Assembly: GCA_029263315.1 (NCBI GenBank)
Contig: JAJCXR010000003.1
Location: forward strand, 128,615-192,614
Direction of reading: 5' to 3'
Length of the DNA: 64,000 bases
From: Acidobacteriota bacterium
GTDB lineage: Bacteria; Acidobacteriota; Thermoanaerobaculia; Multivoradales; J023
Every line of letters begins with the position of its first letter. Positions within the stretch are counted from its first letter, which is position 1. The translations under genes were made by a program, and so were the position numbers. Below, piece after piece: positions 1 to 8,798 of this stretch. A model generated the notes under the pieces. The model was not told the DNA's origin, did not search any database, and saw only the letters and a program-made list of their open reading frames with translations.

Positions 1-37
1 GCCGCTCTCACCGCGGTCTGACTTTTGCCACAGGCTG

Positions 38-847
38 CTAGGGTGCAACCTCGGCCAAGGCCCGCGCTTTGGCCTGGGCCATTTCCTTGACGGGATCCGA
101 AAAGAGAATAGCCGTCAAGTCGCGCACCAGGTTCTCGTCGCTGAGGTGGGGGTCGTCCACCGCCAGGAGGTGCCGGTAGTGCCCACCGATTTGTTGCATG
201 AGGTCGAAGCGGGCTTCGTTGGCAAGCTCGTCGAGGCGTAGGCAGACGCCGAGCAGGAATTCTTTCTCTTGCAGGCTGATGCGCCGTCGGATGCGCTGCA
301 TGACCTGCGGCGTGCGCAAGCTGTTGTATTGCCTCGGGGCCCCCAGGGAGGGCATAAACTCCCCCGGCTGACTTTCGCGAATCACCAGAGTATCGGCGGC
401 CAGGTCTCCCAGGCGGCGGCGATCGGGATCGAGCAGGCAGGTGACGCCACCGACGCCGTAGAAGAGGGGCGCGAAGTCGAGGACCCGCACGATGTTGCGC
501 AGCAGGCTTTGCTCGAAAGTGACCGGCAGACCCCGTCCATCGACGACCCGTAGGTTGGTCAAGCGTTTGCCGGGGGAGCGGCCATCGCGCTTGACGTCGA
601 AGTAGACGTGGTAGCCCCAATGGATGATGAAGCCGGTGGTGATGGCCAAGGCCTGGCCGATGCCGAAGGGAATCAAGGTCAGCATGCTACCCACCATGAC
701 CGCCAGGGCGGTGGCGATGAAGCTGTCGGTGATCAGGGCCAGGAAGCGGCTACCGAGACCGGCCGGCAGGAGACGGATGGGGACATGCTCGGGGGTGAGG
801 ATTACACGCTGTCGTCCGGCCGCCACAGCACGCTCCTTCGTTTCCAC
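38..847 (-). CDS. RDD family membrane protein
   Basis: A 269-aa integral membrane protein. An RDD-type domain fills the N-terminal 170 residues: hydrophobic helices around residues 30-75 (after the LGSRFLALITDS stretch), a basic KRDGRSPGKRLTNLRVV loop, and a third helix near FAPLFYGVGGVTCLLDPDRRRLGD. The C-terminal 100 residues are hydrophilic and helical. The RDD family is named for conserved Arg and Asp residues and has been linked to transport, but no substrate can be assigned. The start is GTG at 847, so its 5' end overlaps the upstream SpoIIM-like gene by 46 bases, which implies translational coupling. RDD and SpoIIM-like genes often travel with MoxR/DUF58/DUF4129 clusters; here those lie about 50 kb away. 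Confidence 0.85.
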   Translation of the reverse strand: METKERAVAAGRQRVILTPEHVPIRLLPAGLGSRFLALITDSFIATALAVMVGSMLTLIPFGIGQALAITTGFIIHWGYHVYFDVKRDGRSPGKRLTNLRVVDGRGLPVTFEQSLLRNIVRVLDFAPLFYGVGGVTCLLDPDRRRLGDLAADTLVIRESQPGEFMPSLGAPRQYNSLRTPQVMQRIRRRISLQEKEFLLGVCLRLDELANEARFDLMQQIGGHYRHLLAVDDPHLSDENLVRDLTAILFSDPVKEMAQAKARALAEVAP

Positions 848-1815
848 AGGAAGAGGTAAGTCACCAACCCACCGAACAGGCCCACCGCCAGGGAGATCTT
901 GAAGGCGTAGGGCACCGTCTTCGCCGAGTACTGGGAAAAGCTACCTTCCACCAAACCGGCCACCACCAAGATAACGCAGGTGCCGATCAACAGGCGTACG
1001 ACGCTGGGAAAAGCCCGCCGGAGGGAGGCCTGGCGGGTCAGGTTGCCGGGCAGGTAGAGGGCTCGTCCCGCCACTAGCCCCGCGGCTCCGGCGAAGACGA
1101 TGGCCGGAAGCTCCAGGGCTCCGTGGGGGCCCACCCAGGCGAGGAAGAAGACCTCTACACCGTCGAGCAGGTAGAGGGCGGCCACCGCCCCCAGGATGGT
1201 GCCGTTGTAGAACAAGATCCAATAGGCCCCGAAGACGGTCAAAGCCCCGAGGCTGAAGGCCAGGAAGGCCACTTGGATGTTGTGCACGTACAGCGACGCT
1301 CCGAACACCAAACCCTGTTCCAGGGTCTCGATGCGCTCCTCTTCCGCTTCGATTTGCTCCACTCGCTCTTTGGGGCTGGCACTGAAGAACTGCTCCGGGA
1401 TCAAATCCTCCGCCTGAAATCGATCGGCGAGCACCGCCATGAACGCAAAGCCGGCCCCCAACAACATGGCCAGGGCCGCCGCCAGGACGGTGCGTCCCTG
1501 GCGACGAAAGGTGGCCGGCAACTCATAGGCGAAGAAGGCCTTCAGGCGCTCGGCGAAGCGGCCCCGACGGCCGCCACGATAGACAAAGCGATAACCACGT
1601 CCGGCCAGTTGGTTGAGCTCGTCGAGCAGGGCCCCTTGGGCGGTGAAGGAACGGGCTTGGTTGAGATCTGAGCATACTTGCCGGTAGAGGTGCACCAGCT
1701 CTTCGATACCGTCGGCTCCCAGCTCCCATGGGGCGGACGTCTCGGCGACGGTCAACAGCTCCCGCAGGCGATTCCAGCTGGGACGACGGTCGTCGATGAA
1801 TTCTTCGATATCCAA
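802..1815 (-). CDS. SpoIIM-like (stage II sporulation protein M family) membrane protein
   Basis: A 337-aa protein. It has a soluble helical N-terminus (residues 1-100) with the MDIEEFIDDRRPSWNRL opening typical of this family in non-sporulating bacteria. The C-terminal half has about five membrane helices, including a long run around FLAFSLGALTVFGAYWILFYNGTILGAVAA and the conserved GPHGALELPAIVFAG motif. The family was named from Bacillus SpoIIM, a peptidoglycan-remodelling component, but homologues in Gram-negatives sit beside RDD, MoxR and DUF58 genes and have no proven role. It starts 11 bases after the tatC stop and overlaps the RDD gene, so it belongs to the tatBC operon. A sporulation role is not implied. 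Confidence 0.85.
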   Translation of the reverse strand: MDIEEFIDDRRPSWNRLRELLTVAETSAPWELGADGIEELVHLYRQVCSDLNQARSFTAQGALLDELNQLAGRGYRFVYRGGRRGRFAERLKAFFAYELPATFRRQGRTVLAAALAMLLGAGFAFMAVLADRFQAEDLIPEQFFSASPKERVEQIEAEEERIETLEQGLVFGASLYVHNIQVAFLAFSLGALTVFGAYWILFYNGTILGAVAALYLLDGVEVFFLAWVGPHGALELPAIVFAGAAGLVAGRALYLPGNLTRQASLRRAFPSVVRLLIGTCVILVVAGLVEGSFSQYSAKTVPYAFKISLAVGLFGGLVTYLFLWKRRSVLWRPDDSV

Positions 1816-1826
1816 GGAGCGCCCCG

Positions 1827-2624
1827 TCAGTCCTCACGCTTCCGAGGCATGACGATCCAGGCCACCAGGATGCCCAAGAAATAGAGGGCCACGGTGGGCA
1901 AGGCGACGGCGCACAGGTTGACCACGTCCGGAGTGGGCGTGACGATGGCGGAGACGACGAAGATGAGGACGATGGCGATTCTGGAATGCCGCAACAGAAA
2001 GCGGGGGGTCACCAAACCAAGCCGCGCCAAGATGAGGATCACCGTCGGCAACTCGAACATGATGCCGAGACCCAGGAGAACGGTGATCAGCAGGTTCAGA
2101 TAATCGTTGATGGTCAACGACGCTTCGAAGCCTTCGCCGACGCTGAGCAAGTACTGCACGGCGTAGGGGAAGGCGACGAAGTAACCGAACAAACCCCCCG
2201 CCAAAAAGAGCAGGGAGCCGAAGAGAATGAAGACGACGCCGGCCCGTTTCTCCTTACGGTAGAGGCCGGGCGCAATGAAGCCCCAGGCTTGGGCCAGGAT
2301 CATCGGCGACGCCAGGAACACCCCCACCAAGGCCGCCACCTTGACGTAGACGATGAAGGGATCCGTGACTTTCAGGAAAACCAGCTTTTCGCCTTCGGGC
2401 AGGGCGTTGTAGACCGGGATAGCCAGGAAATTGAAGATCGGTTTGGAAAAACCCCAACAGACTAGAAAAGCGGCGACGAAGGCGAGGACGGCCCGTTGCA
2501 GACGCCGGCGCAGCTCATCGAGGTGCTCCCAGAATCCCATGCGGGGTAGGGACTCGGCCTCCACCTCCCCCGGCAAGGCGGCGGTGGACGGTTCCGTCTG
2601 TGAGCCGGAAGGCAGCTCGCTCAT
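1827..2624 (-). CDS. tatC: Sec-independent protein translocase TatC
   Basis: A 265-aa protein of usual TatC length. TatC is the receptor for twin-arginine signal peptides and forms the core of the Tat pathway with TatA/TatB, exporting folded, often cofactor-bearing proteins across the inner membrane. The diagnostic N-terminal motif HLDELRRR is at residues 34-41, followed by six hydrophobic segments and the conserved FxxPxxI-type stretch after FELPTVILILARLGLV. A hydrophilic N-terminal tail of about 30 residues precedes the motif. Its ATG overlaps the tatB-like stop codon (ATGA at 2621-2624), which shows translational coupling. Confidence 0.96.
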   Translation of the reverse strand: MSELPSGSQTEPSTAALPGEVEAESLPRMGFWEHLDELRRRLQRAVLAFVAAFLVCWGFSKPIFNFLAIPVYNALPEGEKLVFLKVTDPFIVYVKVAALVGVFLASPMILAQAWGFIAPGLYRKEKRAGVVFILFGSLLFLAGGLFGYFVAFPYAVQYLLSVGEGFEASLTINDYLNLLITVLLGLGIMFELPTVILILARLGLVTPRFLLRHSRIAIVLIFVVSAIVTPTPDVVNLCAVALPTVALYFLGILVAWIVMPRKRED

Positions 2625-3256
2625 TGCGGAGTCGCCGTCTCGGGTGCGGTATCAACCTCGCTGCTGGATTCCGGAGCGGCGGTCGAGCCCGCAGAAGATG
2701 GACGCTCTTCCGCCGATGGCTCTCTGGCGGCAGCGGCCGAGTCTACTGCCACAGGCTCGGCCTCCACCAAACCGCCCCGCGCCATCTGCCCTTGGGGCGA
2801 GCGGATTTCCGGCACCGCCAACGTCTCAGCGGCGACGGGCTCGGCCCCGGTAGTCGATCTTTCGGGAGTCGATGTCTCGGCGGCCTCGTCGTCGAGGTCA
2901 CCGAGGAACTTGCGTCGCGACCAGTCCTGCCGCATTTCGGACTGGCGGCGCTCGAAGTAGCTCTTCTCCTTCTTGACCTCTTTCTCCACCTCGGCGACAT
3001 CCTTCTGCAGCTCGCCGCGCAGGGAGCGCAACCCCTCCTTGGCCTGCCGTATCGGTGCCGTCACCTCAGCCACATCCTCCTCGAGCTTGCGGCGCTCCTC
3101 CTCGAAAAGTCGTCGAGCGTCCGCCGTGGCACGGTAGAACCGGCCCAACATTTCGCCGAAGGTACGGCTGAAAAGAGCCAGCTGCCTGGGGCCGAGGAGT
3201 AGAAATCCGAGCACCAGGATGAAGATGATTTCGTTGAAGCCTAAGGGGCCGAACAT
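2621..3256 (-). CDS. tatB: Twin-arginine translocase subunit, TatB-like
   Basis: A 211-aa protein when started at the ATG at 3256, which places MFGPLGFNE at the N-terminus; an upstream ATG at 3274 is less likely. It has a single N-terminal membrane helix (residues about 6-20), the hinge LLGPRQL typical of TatB/TatA, an amphipathic helix, and a long charged coiled-coil region (about residues 50-115). A low-complexity Ala/Glu/Pro/Thr tail follows. The LGP hinge and the length favour TatB over TatA. TatB partners TatC in the substrate receptor complex; the tatC gene overlaps the end of this one. No separate tatA is visible, so a shorter TatA probably lies elsewhere or this protein serves both roles. 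Confidence 0.88.
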   Translation of the reverse strand: MFGPLGFNEIIFILVLGFLLLGPRQLALFSRTFGEMLGRFYRATADARRLFEEERRKLEEDVAEVTAPIRQAKEGLRSLRGELQKDVAEVEKEVKKEKSYFERRQSEMRQDWSRRKFLGDLDDEAAETSTPERSTTGAEPVAAETLAVPEIRSPQGQMARGGLVEAEPVAVDSAAAAREPSAEERPSSAGSTAAPESSSEVDTAPETATPQ

Positions 3257-3347
3257 AGGATCGCCTCGGGGCAATCATCGAGCCCTGTCGATCGAAAGTC
3301 AAGGCCAGGCGCTTCGCCCCAGGACAGACTCACGGGCCGCCGGGCTT

Positions 3348-3356
3348 TGATATGAT
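3348..3356 (+). promoter_or_regulatory. Extended -10 promoter for the S41 protease gene, probably leaderless
   Basis: TG-A-TATGAT is an extended -10 element ending seven bases before the ATG at 3363. Initiation at the usual distance would fall on or next to that ATG. No convincing Shine-Dalgarno sequence separates the two, which fits a leaderless mRNA. No good -35 is visible, as is common for extended -10 promoters. Confidence 0.4.
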
Positions 3357-3362
3357 GGGACG

Positions 3363-5054
3363 ATGAGCAAACCATGGCGCACTTTGGCAATTTTCCTATT
3401 TACCGCGGCGTTGGTTTTTGGCGCCGCTGTCGGCGACCAACTCTTGGCGGTTGGCGGTGAACCGAGCCCTGAGGTCCAAACCTATACCGAGCTCCTCATG
3501 GTGGCGCACGAGAACTACGGCGCCGAGGTCAGCTACCGCGACCTCGTCTATGCCTCGATCCAGGGCATGCTGCGCACCCTCGATCCGCACACCAGCTTTC
3601 TCAGCCCCGAAGCCTACGATGATATGCGGCAGCGCCAACAGGGCAGCTTCTATGGCCTCGGCATACTGGTGAGCAAGCGCAGTGGCCAACTGACGGTGAT
3701 CAGCCCCATCGAAGGCACTCCCGCTTGGCGTCTCGGCTTACGGGCCGGCGACATCATCAGCACCATCGAAGGCGAGGCCACCGACATCATGAGCCTCGAC
3801 GATGCGGTGACCAAGCTCAAGGGTCCCAAGGGCACACAGGTCAACGTCTCGATCGTCCGCCGCGGGCTCGACGAGCCGTTGCGGATGGCCATCACCCGCG
3901 CCGAGATCCCCCAGAACACGGTGCGCTACGCCTACATGATGACCGACGACACCGCCTATATTCGCCTCACCGACTTCACCCGCTCCAGCAGCTCCGAGAT
4001 GGAAGAAGCCCTGGAGAAGCTGTCCGCCGACGGCATGGAGAAGCTCATTCTCGACCTGCGGGGCAACGGCGGTGGCTTGCTCGATCAGACCGTCAAGATC
4101 TCGAACCTCTTCGTGCCGCAGCACACCAAAATCGTCGAGACCCGCGGGCGCATCTCCAGCTCCTACCAGACCTTCCTGGCGGAGGATGACATCGTGCCCT
4201 TCGGACGGCCCATGGTCGTCCTGGTGGATCGTGGCTCCGCCTCCGCCGCCGAGATCCTGGCCGGCGCTATCCAGGACCATGACGTCGGCTTGATCGCCGG
4301 TACTCCCACGTGGGGCAAGGGCTTGGTGCAAACGGTCTACAACCTGTCCTACGGCGCCGGCATGGCCCTCACCACCGCCAAGTACTACACGCCCTCCGGA
4401 CGCCTCATCCAGCGGGACTACTCGTCCTTTTACGACTACTACAACTACGACCCCAACGGCGAGGAGGAGGCCTCCGAAGACGCCGGTGAAGGGGAGGACG
4501 TCGCGACGCCGGAAGTGCAGCTCGACAGCCCAGAGTTCCGAACCGACCTCGGCCGCTCCGTCTACGGCGGTGGCGGCATCACACCGGATGTGACGGTCGA
4601 GCTACCCAACGGTCCCGTGGAGTTGCAAGGTCTTTTTGTCAACAACGCCTTCTTCAACTACGCCGTCGACTTCCACTCCCGGCACGACATCGACAGCATC
4701 GGCTGGACGCCGCCGGACGACCTCCTCGAAACTTTCCGGCAGTGGCTCATCGCAGAGCAGCTGGCCACCGTCGAAGAGCTCGACGAAGTCTTCGCCAAAG
4801 AGGAAGCCCGCGACTTCGCCAAACGGCAGATCCACGCCGACATCATGAATTCCGCCTTCGGCACCGAGGCGTCCCACCGCGTCCTGGCCAAAGGCGATCC
4901 CCAGATCCAGGCAGCCTTGGGCCTTTTTGACGAGGCTACCCAGATGCTCGCCCAACGACGGGAAATCAAGCAGGGGCGTCCCGGTCGCATTCCCAGCATC
5001 GAGCCGTTGGAAATCGACCCGGATTTGTTGATCGATGATGGGGGCGATAAGTAG
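3363..5054 (+). CDS. S41 family C-terminal processing peptidase (CtpA/Prc-type)
   Basis: A 563-aa serine protease exported by an N-terminal signal/anchor (residues about 7-30). A PDZ domain (about 95-180) binds substrate C-termini. The S41 catalytic core follows, with the nucleophile Ser294 in GSASAAE and the general base Lys319 in TWGKG, and the LILDLRGNGGG motif near 228-238. Such proteases trim or degrade periplasmic proteins recognised at their C-termini. The C-terminal 170 residues, including an acidic EEEASEDAGEGED insert, extend beyond the minimal family core. The gene is monocistronic, divergent from the tat operon and convergent with fadA. Confidence 0.93.
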   Translation: MSKPWRTLAIFLFTAALVFGAAVGDQLLAVGGEPSPEVQTYTELLMVAHENYGAEVSYRDLVYASIQGMLRTLDPHTSFLSPEAYDDMRQRQQGSFYGLGILVSKRSGQLTVISPIEGTPAWRLGLRAGDIISTIEGEATDIMSLDDAVTKLKGPKGTQVNVSIVRRGLDEPLRMAITRAEIPQNTVRYAYMMTDDTAYIRLTDFTRSSSSEMEEALEKLSADGMEKLILDLRGNGGGLLDQTVKISNLFVPQHTKIVETRGRISSSYQTFLAEDDIVPFGRPMVVLVDRGSASAAEILAGAIQDHDVGLIAGTPTWGKGLVQTVYNLSYGAGMALTTAKYYTPSGRLIQRDYSSFYDYYNYDPNGEEEASEDAGEGEDVATPEVQLDSPEFRTDLGRSVYGGGGITPDVTVELPNGPVELQGLFVNNAFFNYAVDFHSRHDIDSIGWTPPDDLLETFRQWLIAEQLATVEELDEVFAKEEARDFAKRQIHADIMNSAFGTEASHRVLAKGDPQIQAALGLFDEATQMLAQRREIKQGRPGRIPSIEPLEIDPDLLIDDGGDK

Positions 5055-5108
5055 CAACTCTGCTTCCGATGGACAGCCACCGGTGCTGAAGATGTGGAAA
5101 TCGTTGGC

Positions 5109-5125
5109 TCTCCTCCGTGAGGAGG
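5109..5125. terminator. Weak hairpin between convergent genes
   Basis: CTCCTC-CGT-GAGGAG can form a 6-7 bp stem in the 108-base gap between the convergent protease and fadA genes. It could serve both strands. It lacks a clear T-run, so the termination role is a guess. Confidence 0.3.
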
Positions 5126-5162
5126 ATCATCAAGAAACTCACCGCAGTGACGTGGCAGCCGG

Positions 5163-6344
5163 CTAGCGCATCAGATTTTCGAAAATGCCCGCTGCCCCCA
5201 TGCCACCACCGATGCACATGGTGACCATGCCGTAGCGGTTGCCGCGGCGTTGCATTTCGTAGAGCAACTGGGTGGTGAGCTTGGCGCCGGTGGCCCCCAG
5301 GGGATGACCGAGGGCGATGGCCCCGCCGTTGACGTTGACCATCTCCGGATCGAGACCGACTTCTTGGATCACCGCCAGGGCTTGGGCGCCGAAGGCTTCA
5401 TTGAGCTCGATGAGCTCGATGTCCGAAAGCTTCAGGCCGGCATATTTGAGGGCCTTGGGGATGGCCACCACCGGGCCAATGCCCATCAGCTCCGGAGCGA
5501 CTCCGCCGACGGCAAAGCCGAGGAAACGGGCCAAGGGTTCCAAGCCGAGGGACTCGGCCTTGGTTTTGGACATCACCACCACGGCGCCGGCACCATCGCT
5601 CATCTGGGAGCTGTTGCCGGCGGTGACGGTGCCGCGCACGTGGAACACGGGACGCAGCTTGGCCAGCACCTCGGGGGTGGAGCCGGCCCGTGGCCCTTCG
5701 TCGATCTCGAAGGTGGCGGTGCGGCTCACCCGCTGACCCTCTTTCCAGGCCACCGTCTCCACCTCGATGGGCACCACTTCATCGCGGAAGCGGCCCGCCT
5801 CGATGGCGGCCAGCGCCTTGTGATGGCTCCGGCTGCTGAAGGCATCGGCAGCTGGACGCTCGATGCCATATTTGCGGGCCACGTTCTCGGCCGTGATCCC
5901 CATGCCGATGTAGACCTCGGGACGATGCTCCACCATGTGCGGATCGGGACGAAAATGAAAGCCGCTCATCGGTACCGAGCTCATGCTCTCGGTGCCACCG
6001 GCCACCACCACCTCGCCCATGCCCGCCATGATCTGCTGCGCTGCCAAGGCGATGGTCTGCAGACCCGAGGAACAAAAACGGTTGACGGTCTGGGCGGCGA
6101 CGCTATCCGGCAGGCCGGCCCGCAGGGCGATGATGCGGCCCATGTTGAGCCCTTGGGGCCCCTCCGGCATGGCGCAACCCATGATGACGTCGTCGATCTC
6201 GGCGGGGTCGAGCCCCGGTGCCCGGCGCAGGGCTTCGGCCACTACCGTAGCCCCCAGCTCTTCCGGACGCACCCGGGCCAAGGCCCCTTTGTTGGCTTTG
6301 CCCACGGCGGTGCGGGCGGCGCTGACGATCACAGCTTCGGCCAT
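5163..6344 (-). CDS. fadA: Acetyl-CoA acyltransferase (3-ketoacyl-CoA thiolase)
   Basis: A 393-aa thiolase of standard length that cleaves 3-ketoacyl-CoA with CoA in fatty-acid beta-oxidation. The nucleophilic Cys91 is in NRFCSSGLQ. The catalytic His347 is in [16 protein letters not shown] and the second Cys, 377, is in the C-terminal [10 protein letters not shown] block. The start ATG has a good ribosome site (CTAGGAGATAAC before ATG). The gene lies 9 bases after the multifunctional 3-hydroxyacyl-CoA dehydrogenase/hydratase gene, the same pairing as Bacillus fadN-fadA. A biosynthetic acetyl-CoA acetyltransferase is the alternative, but context favours degradation. Confidence 0.95.
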   Translation of the reverse strand: MAEAVIVSAARTAVGKANKGALARVRPEELGATVVAEALRRAPGLDPAEIDDVIMGCAMPEGPQGLNMGRIIALRAGLPDSVAAQTVNRFCSSGLQTIALAAQQIMAGMGEVVVAGGTESMSSVPMSGFHFRPDPHMVEHRPEVYIGMGITAENVARKYGIERPAADAFSSRSHHKALAAIEAGRFRDEVVPIEVETVAWKEGQRVSRTATFEIDEGPRAGSTPEVLAKLRPVFHVRGTVTAGNSSQMSDGAGAVVVMSKTKAESLGLEPLARFLGFAVGGVAPELMGIGPVVAIPKALKYAGLKLSDIELIELNEAFGAQALAVIQEVGLDPEMVNVNGGAIALGHPLGATGAKLTTQLLYEMQRRGNRYGMVTMCIGGGMGAAGIFENLMR

Positions 6345-6353
6345 TGTTATCTC

Positions 6354-8786
6354 CTAGTTGCGAAGGGGCTTGCCAGTGGTGAGCATGTGCTCGATACGGG
6401 CTTGGGTCTTGGGTGTTTGGATCAGCTCGAGAAAGGCTTGACGTTCGAGATCGAGGAAATGGCTCTCATCCACCCATCCCGGATAGGTCATGTCGCCACC
6501 TGCCAGGACAAAGGCTACTTTCTTCGCCACCAAGGCGTCGTGCTCGCTGGCATAACCGGCCTGCTGTAGGGACCAGACCGCCACCTCGAGGGCCGCCAGG
6601 AGGTCACGCCCTCCGGCGTAGAGCTGCGCCGCCACCGGGGCGATGTAGCCTTCGGATGCCATCGCCAAGACTTCCTGCTTGGCCTCATAGAGCAACTCGT
6701 CCCGTTGCATGACGACACGGTCCTGCTCGCCTAAGAAGCCGAGCTCACGACCTTCTTCGGCGCTGCCGCTCACTTTGGCCATGGCGACGGTCTCGAGCAA
6801 ACGCTGGGCGGCCGGCAGAGGGTCCCCCGTCGGCGTCAACATGACCGGTGAGATCACCCTTCGCACCAGCTCCCGCAGGCCACCTCCGGCCGGTAACAAC
6901 CCGACTCCGGCTTCCACCAAGCCGAGATAGCTTTCCGCATGGGCGACGATGCGGTCCACCCCGAGGGTCATCTCGAGACCGCCCCCAAGGGCCATGCCGT
7001 GCACCGCCGCCACCACCGGTTTCGGACCGCGACGTAGGTCGAGCAGGACATCCTGCAACGCCTTCACCGCGCCTTCGAGGGCCGCGACACCGCCGCGGGC
7101 CAGCGATTCCGCCGCCCTGGCCAGGTTGGCTCCAACACTGAAATTCTTGCCATCATTGCCGATCACCAGCCCGTAGTAGGCGTCGTCCTCCAGCATCTCG
7201 GCAGCGACCCGCAACATGGCCACCAGATCATCGTCGATGGCGTTCATCTTGGAATGGAATTCCAACAACAACACACCGTCGGACAGGTCATGCAGGCTGG
7301 CGGAGGCATTGCTCTCCAGGGGCTGGTTGGACTTGCGCAGGTGCTCCACCTCGATGTGGTGCTCGCCGTAGAGCAGGTCGACATAACCTCGCCGTCGCCA
7401 GTCGTAGTAGCCGGTCACCCAGCCTTGCTCGACGCGGTAGAAGCTGTCGACCTCGGCGAACAGCATCTCCTTGACCCACTCCGCCACTTCGATGCCCGAA
7501 GCTTCCAGGCGGTCGGCCACCACCTCGACACCGAGCAAATCCCACAGCTCGAAAGGTCCGACATCGTAGCCAAATCCCCAGCGCACCGCCTTGTCGATGC
7601 TGGCCAGGTCATAGGCGACTTCGGGCGCCACATCGGCGGCGTAACCCAGGAAATGGCCGATCACCGCCCAGGCGTAGTCGGCGGCCCGATCGCCCTGCCA
7701 TTGCGGCGCCAAGAGCTCGCTCAGACGCTCGCCGAGGTCGTCGATACCGCCCACCGCCGCCAAAGAGGGGAAATCCACCTTCTGCTGCGGCTCGTAGTCG
7801 AAGGTCTCGGGATTCAGTACCTCGAAGGCCGGGCCCTCGGGCCCTTTGACCTTGCGGTAGAATCCCTCGCCACCGCTCTTCTTGCCCAACCTGCCGCGCT
7901 CCAACAGACCTTCGAGGACACGGCTGATGTTGGGGGCACGCAGAACTTCCGTGTAGGGATCCTTGGGGATGGCATCGTAGAGGTTGCTCGCCACGTGGGC
8001 AGCGACATCGATACCCACCAAGTCCTGCAAACGGAAGGTGGCCGTCTTGGGGCGCCCGATCAACGGGCCGGTGACCGCATCCGCCTCTTCGAAGCGGTAA
8101 CCGTTGGCCAGGGCATACTCCATGCAAAAGCTGCCGTGAACCGCCATGATGCGGTTGGCGATGAAATTGGGGGTGTCCTTGCAGAACACCACCCCCTTGC
8201 CGAGACGCCGCACGATGAGCTCCGCCAAAGACGAAACCTTGAGCGCATCGGCGTCGCTGCCGCGGATGATCTCGACCAGCTTCATATAGCGTGGTGGGTT
8301 GAAGAAGTGGGTGCCGAAAAAATGGGCCTTGAAGGCGTCGCTCAGGCCCTCGCTGATATCGCTGATCGGCAACCCCGAAGTATTGGTTGTGACCAAGGTT
8401 TGAGGGCTGCGGATGGCGTCGATGCGAGCCATCAGCTGGCGTTTGACGTCGAGCCGCTCGACCACCACCTCGATGATCCAGTCCACCTCCACCAGACGAT
8501 CGAAGTCGTCCTCCAGATTGCCGAGCTCGACGCGCCTTTGGGCGGCGTGGCCCATGAAGGCCGGCGGTTTCATTTTCACCGCACGCTCAAAACCTTGACG
8601 GACGATGCGGTTCCGCACCGCCGGATGGTCGAGGCTCAGACCCTTGGCTTCTTCTTTGGCATCGAGGCTTGGCGGGACGATGTCGAGCAGCAGCACCGGA
8701 AAACCGGCGTTGGCCAGGTGGGCGGCAATGCCCGCCCCCATGACTCCCGCGCCGATGACTGCAACCCGTCGTATGGGATGATCCAT
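6354..8786 (-). CDS. fadN: Bifunctional 3-hydroxyacyl-CoA dehydrogenase / enoyl-CoA hydratase (FadN type)
   Basis: An 810-aa fatty-acid oxidation enzyme. The NAD-binding Rossmann motif GAGVMGAGIA is at residues 12-21, followed by the dehydrogenase C-terminal domains to about residue 480. A crotonase (enoyl-CoA hydratase) domain occupies roughly 490-700, with the oxyanion-loop HGMALGGGLEMTLG near residue 600 and a helical tail. The dehydrogenase-first order matches FadN of Bacillus and is the reverse of E. coli FadB. A strong AGGAGG site precedes the ATG. It is first in an operon with fadA, carrying out hydration and oxidation before thiolytic cleavage. Confidence 0.93.
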   Translation of the reverse strand: MDHPIRRVAVIGAGVMGAGIAAHLANAGFPVLLLDIVPPSLDAKEEAKGLSLDHPAVRNRIVRQGFERAVKMKPPAFMGHAAQRRVELGNLEDDFDRLVEVDWIIEVVVERLDVKRQLMARIDAIRSPQTLVTTNTSGLPISDISEGLSDAFKAHFFGTHFFNPPRYMKLVEIIRGSDADALKVSSLAELIVRRLGKGVVFCKDTPNFIANRIMAVHGSFCMEYALANGYRFEEADAVTGPLIGRPKTATFRLQDLVGIDVAAHVASNLYDAIPKDPYTEVLRAPNISRVLEGLLERGRLGKKSGGEGFYRKVKGPEGPAFEVLNPETFDYEPQQKVDFPSLAAVGGIDDLGERLSELLAPQWQGDRAADYAWAVIGHFLGYAADVAPEVAYDLASIDKAVRWGFGYDVGPFELWDLLGVEVVADRLEASGIEVAEWVKEMLFAEVDSFYRVEQGWVTGYYDWRRRGYVDLLYGEHHIEVEHLRKSNQPLESNASASLHDLSDGVLLLEFHSKMNAIDDDLVAMLRVAAEMLEDDAYYGLVIGNDGKNFSVGANLARAAESLARGGVAALEGAVKALQDVLLDLRRGPKPVVAAVHGMALGGGLEMTLGVDRIVAHAESYLGLVEAGVGLLPAGGGLRELVRRVISPVMLTPTGDPLPAAQRLLETVAMAKVSGSAEEGRELGFLGEQDRVVMQRDELLYEAKQEVLAMASEGYIAPVAAQLYAGGRDLLAALEVAVWSLQQAGYASEHDALVAKKVAFVLAGGDMTYPGWVDESHFLDLERQAFLELIQTPKTQARIEHMLTTGKPLRN

Positions 8787-8798
8787 GATTCCTCCTCG

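Noticed and set aside
38..1815. Sporulation function from the SpoIIM-like gene
   Set aside because: The family occurs widely in non-spore-formers and no other sporulation gene is present.
5250..6569. A 439-codon open frame antisense to fadA
   Set aside because: It is antisense to an unambiguous thiolase, with a His/Gly-rich nonsense product.
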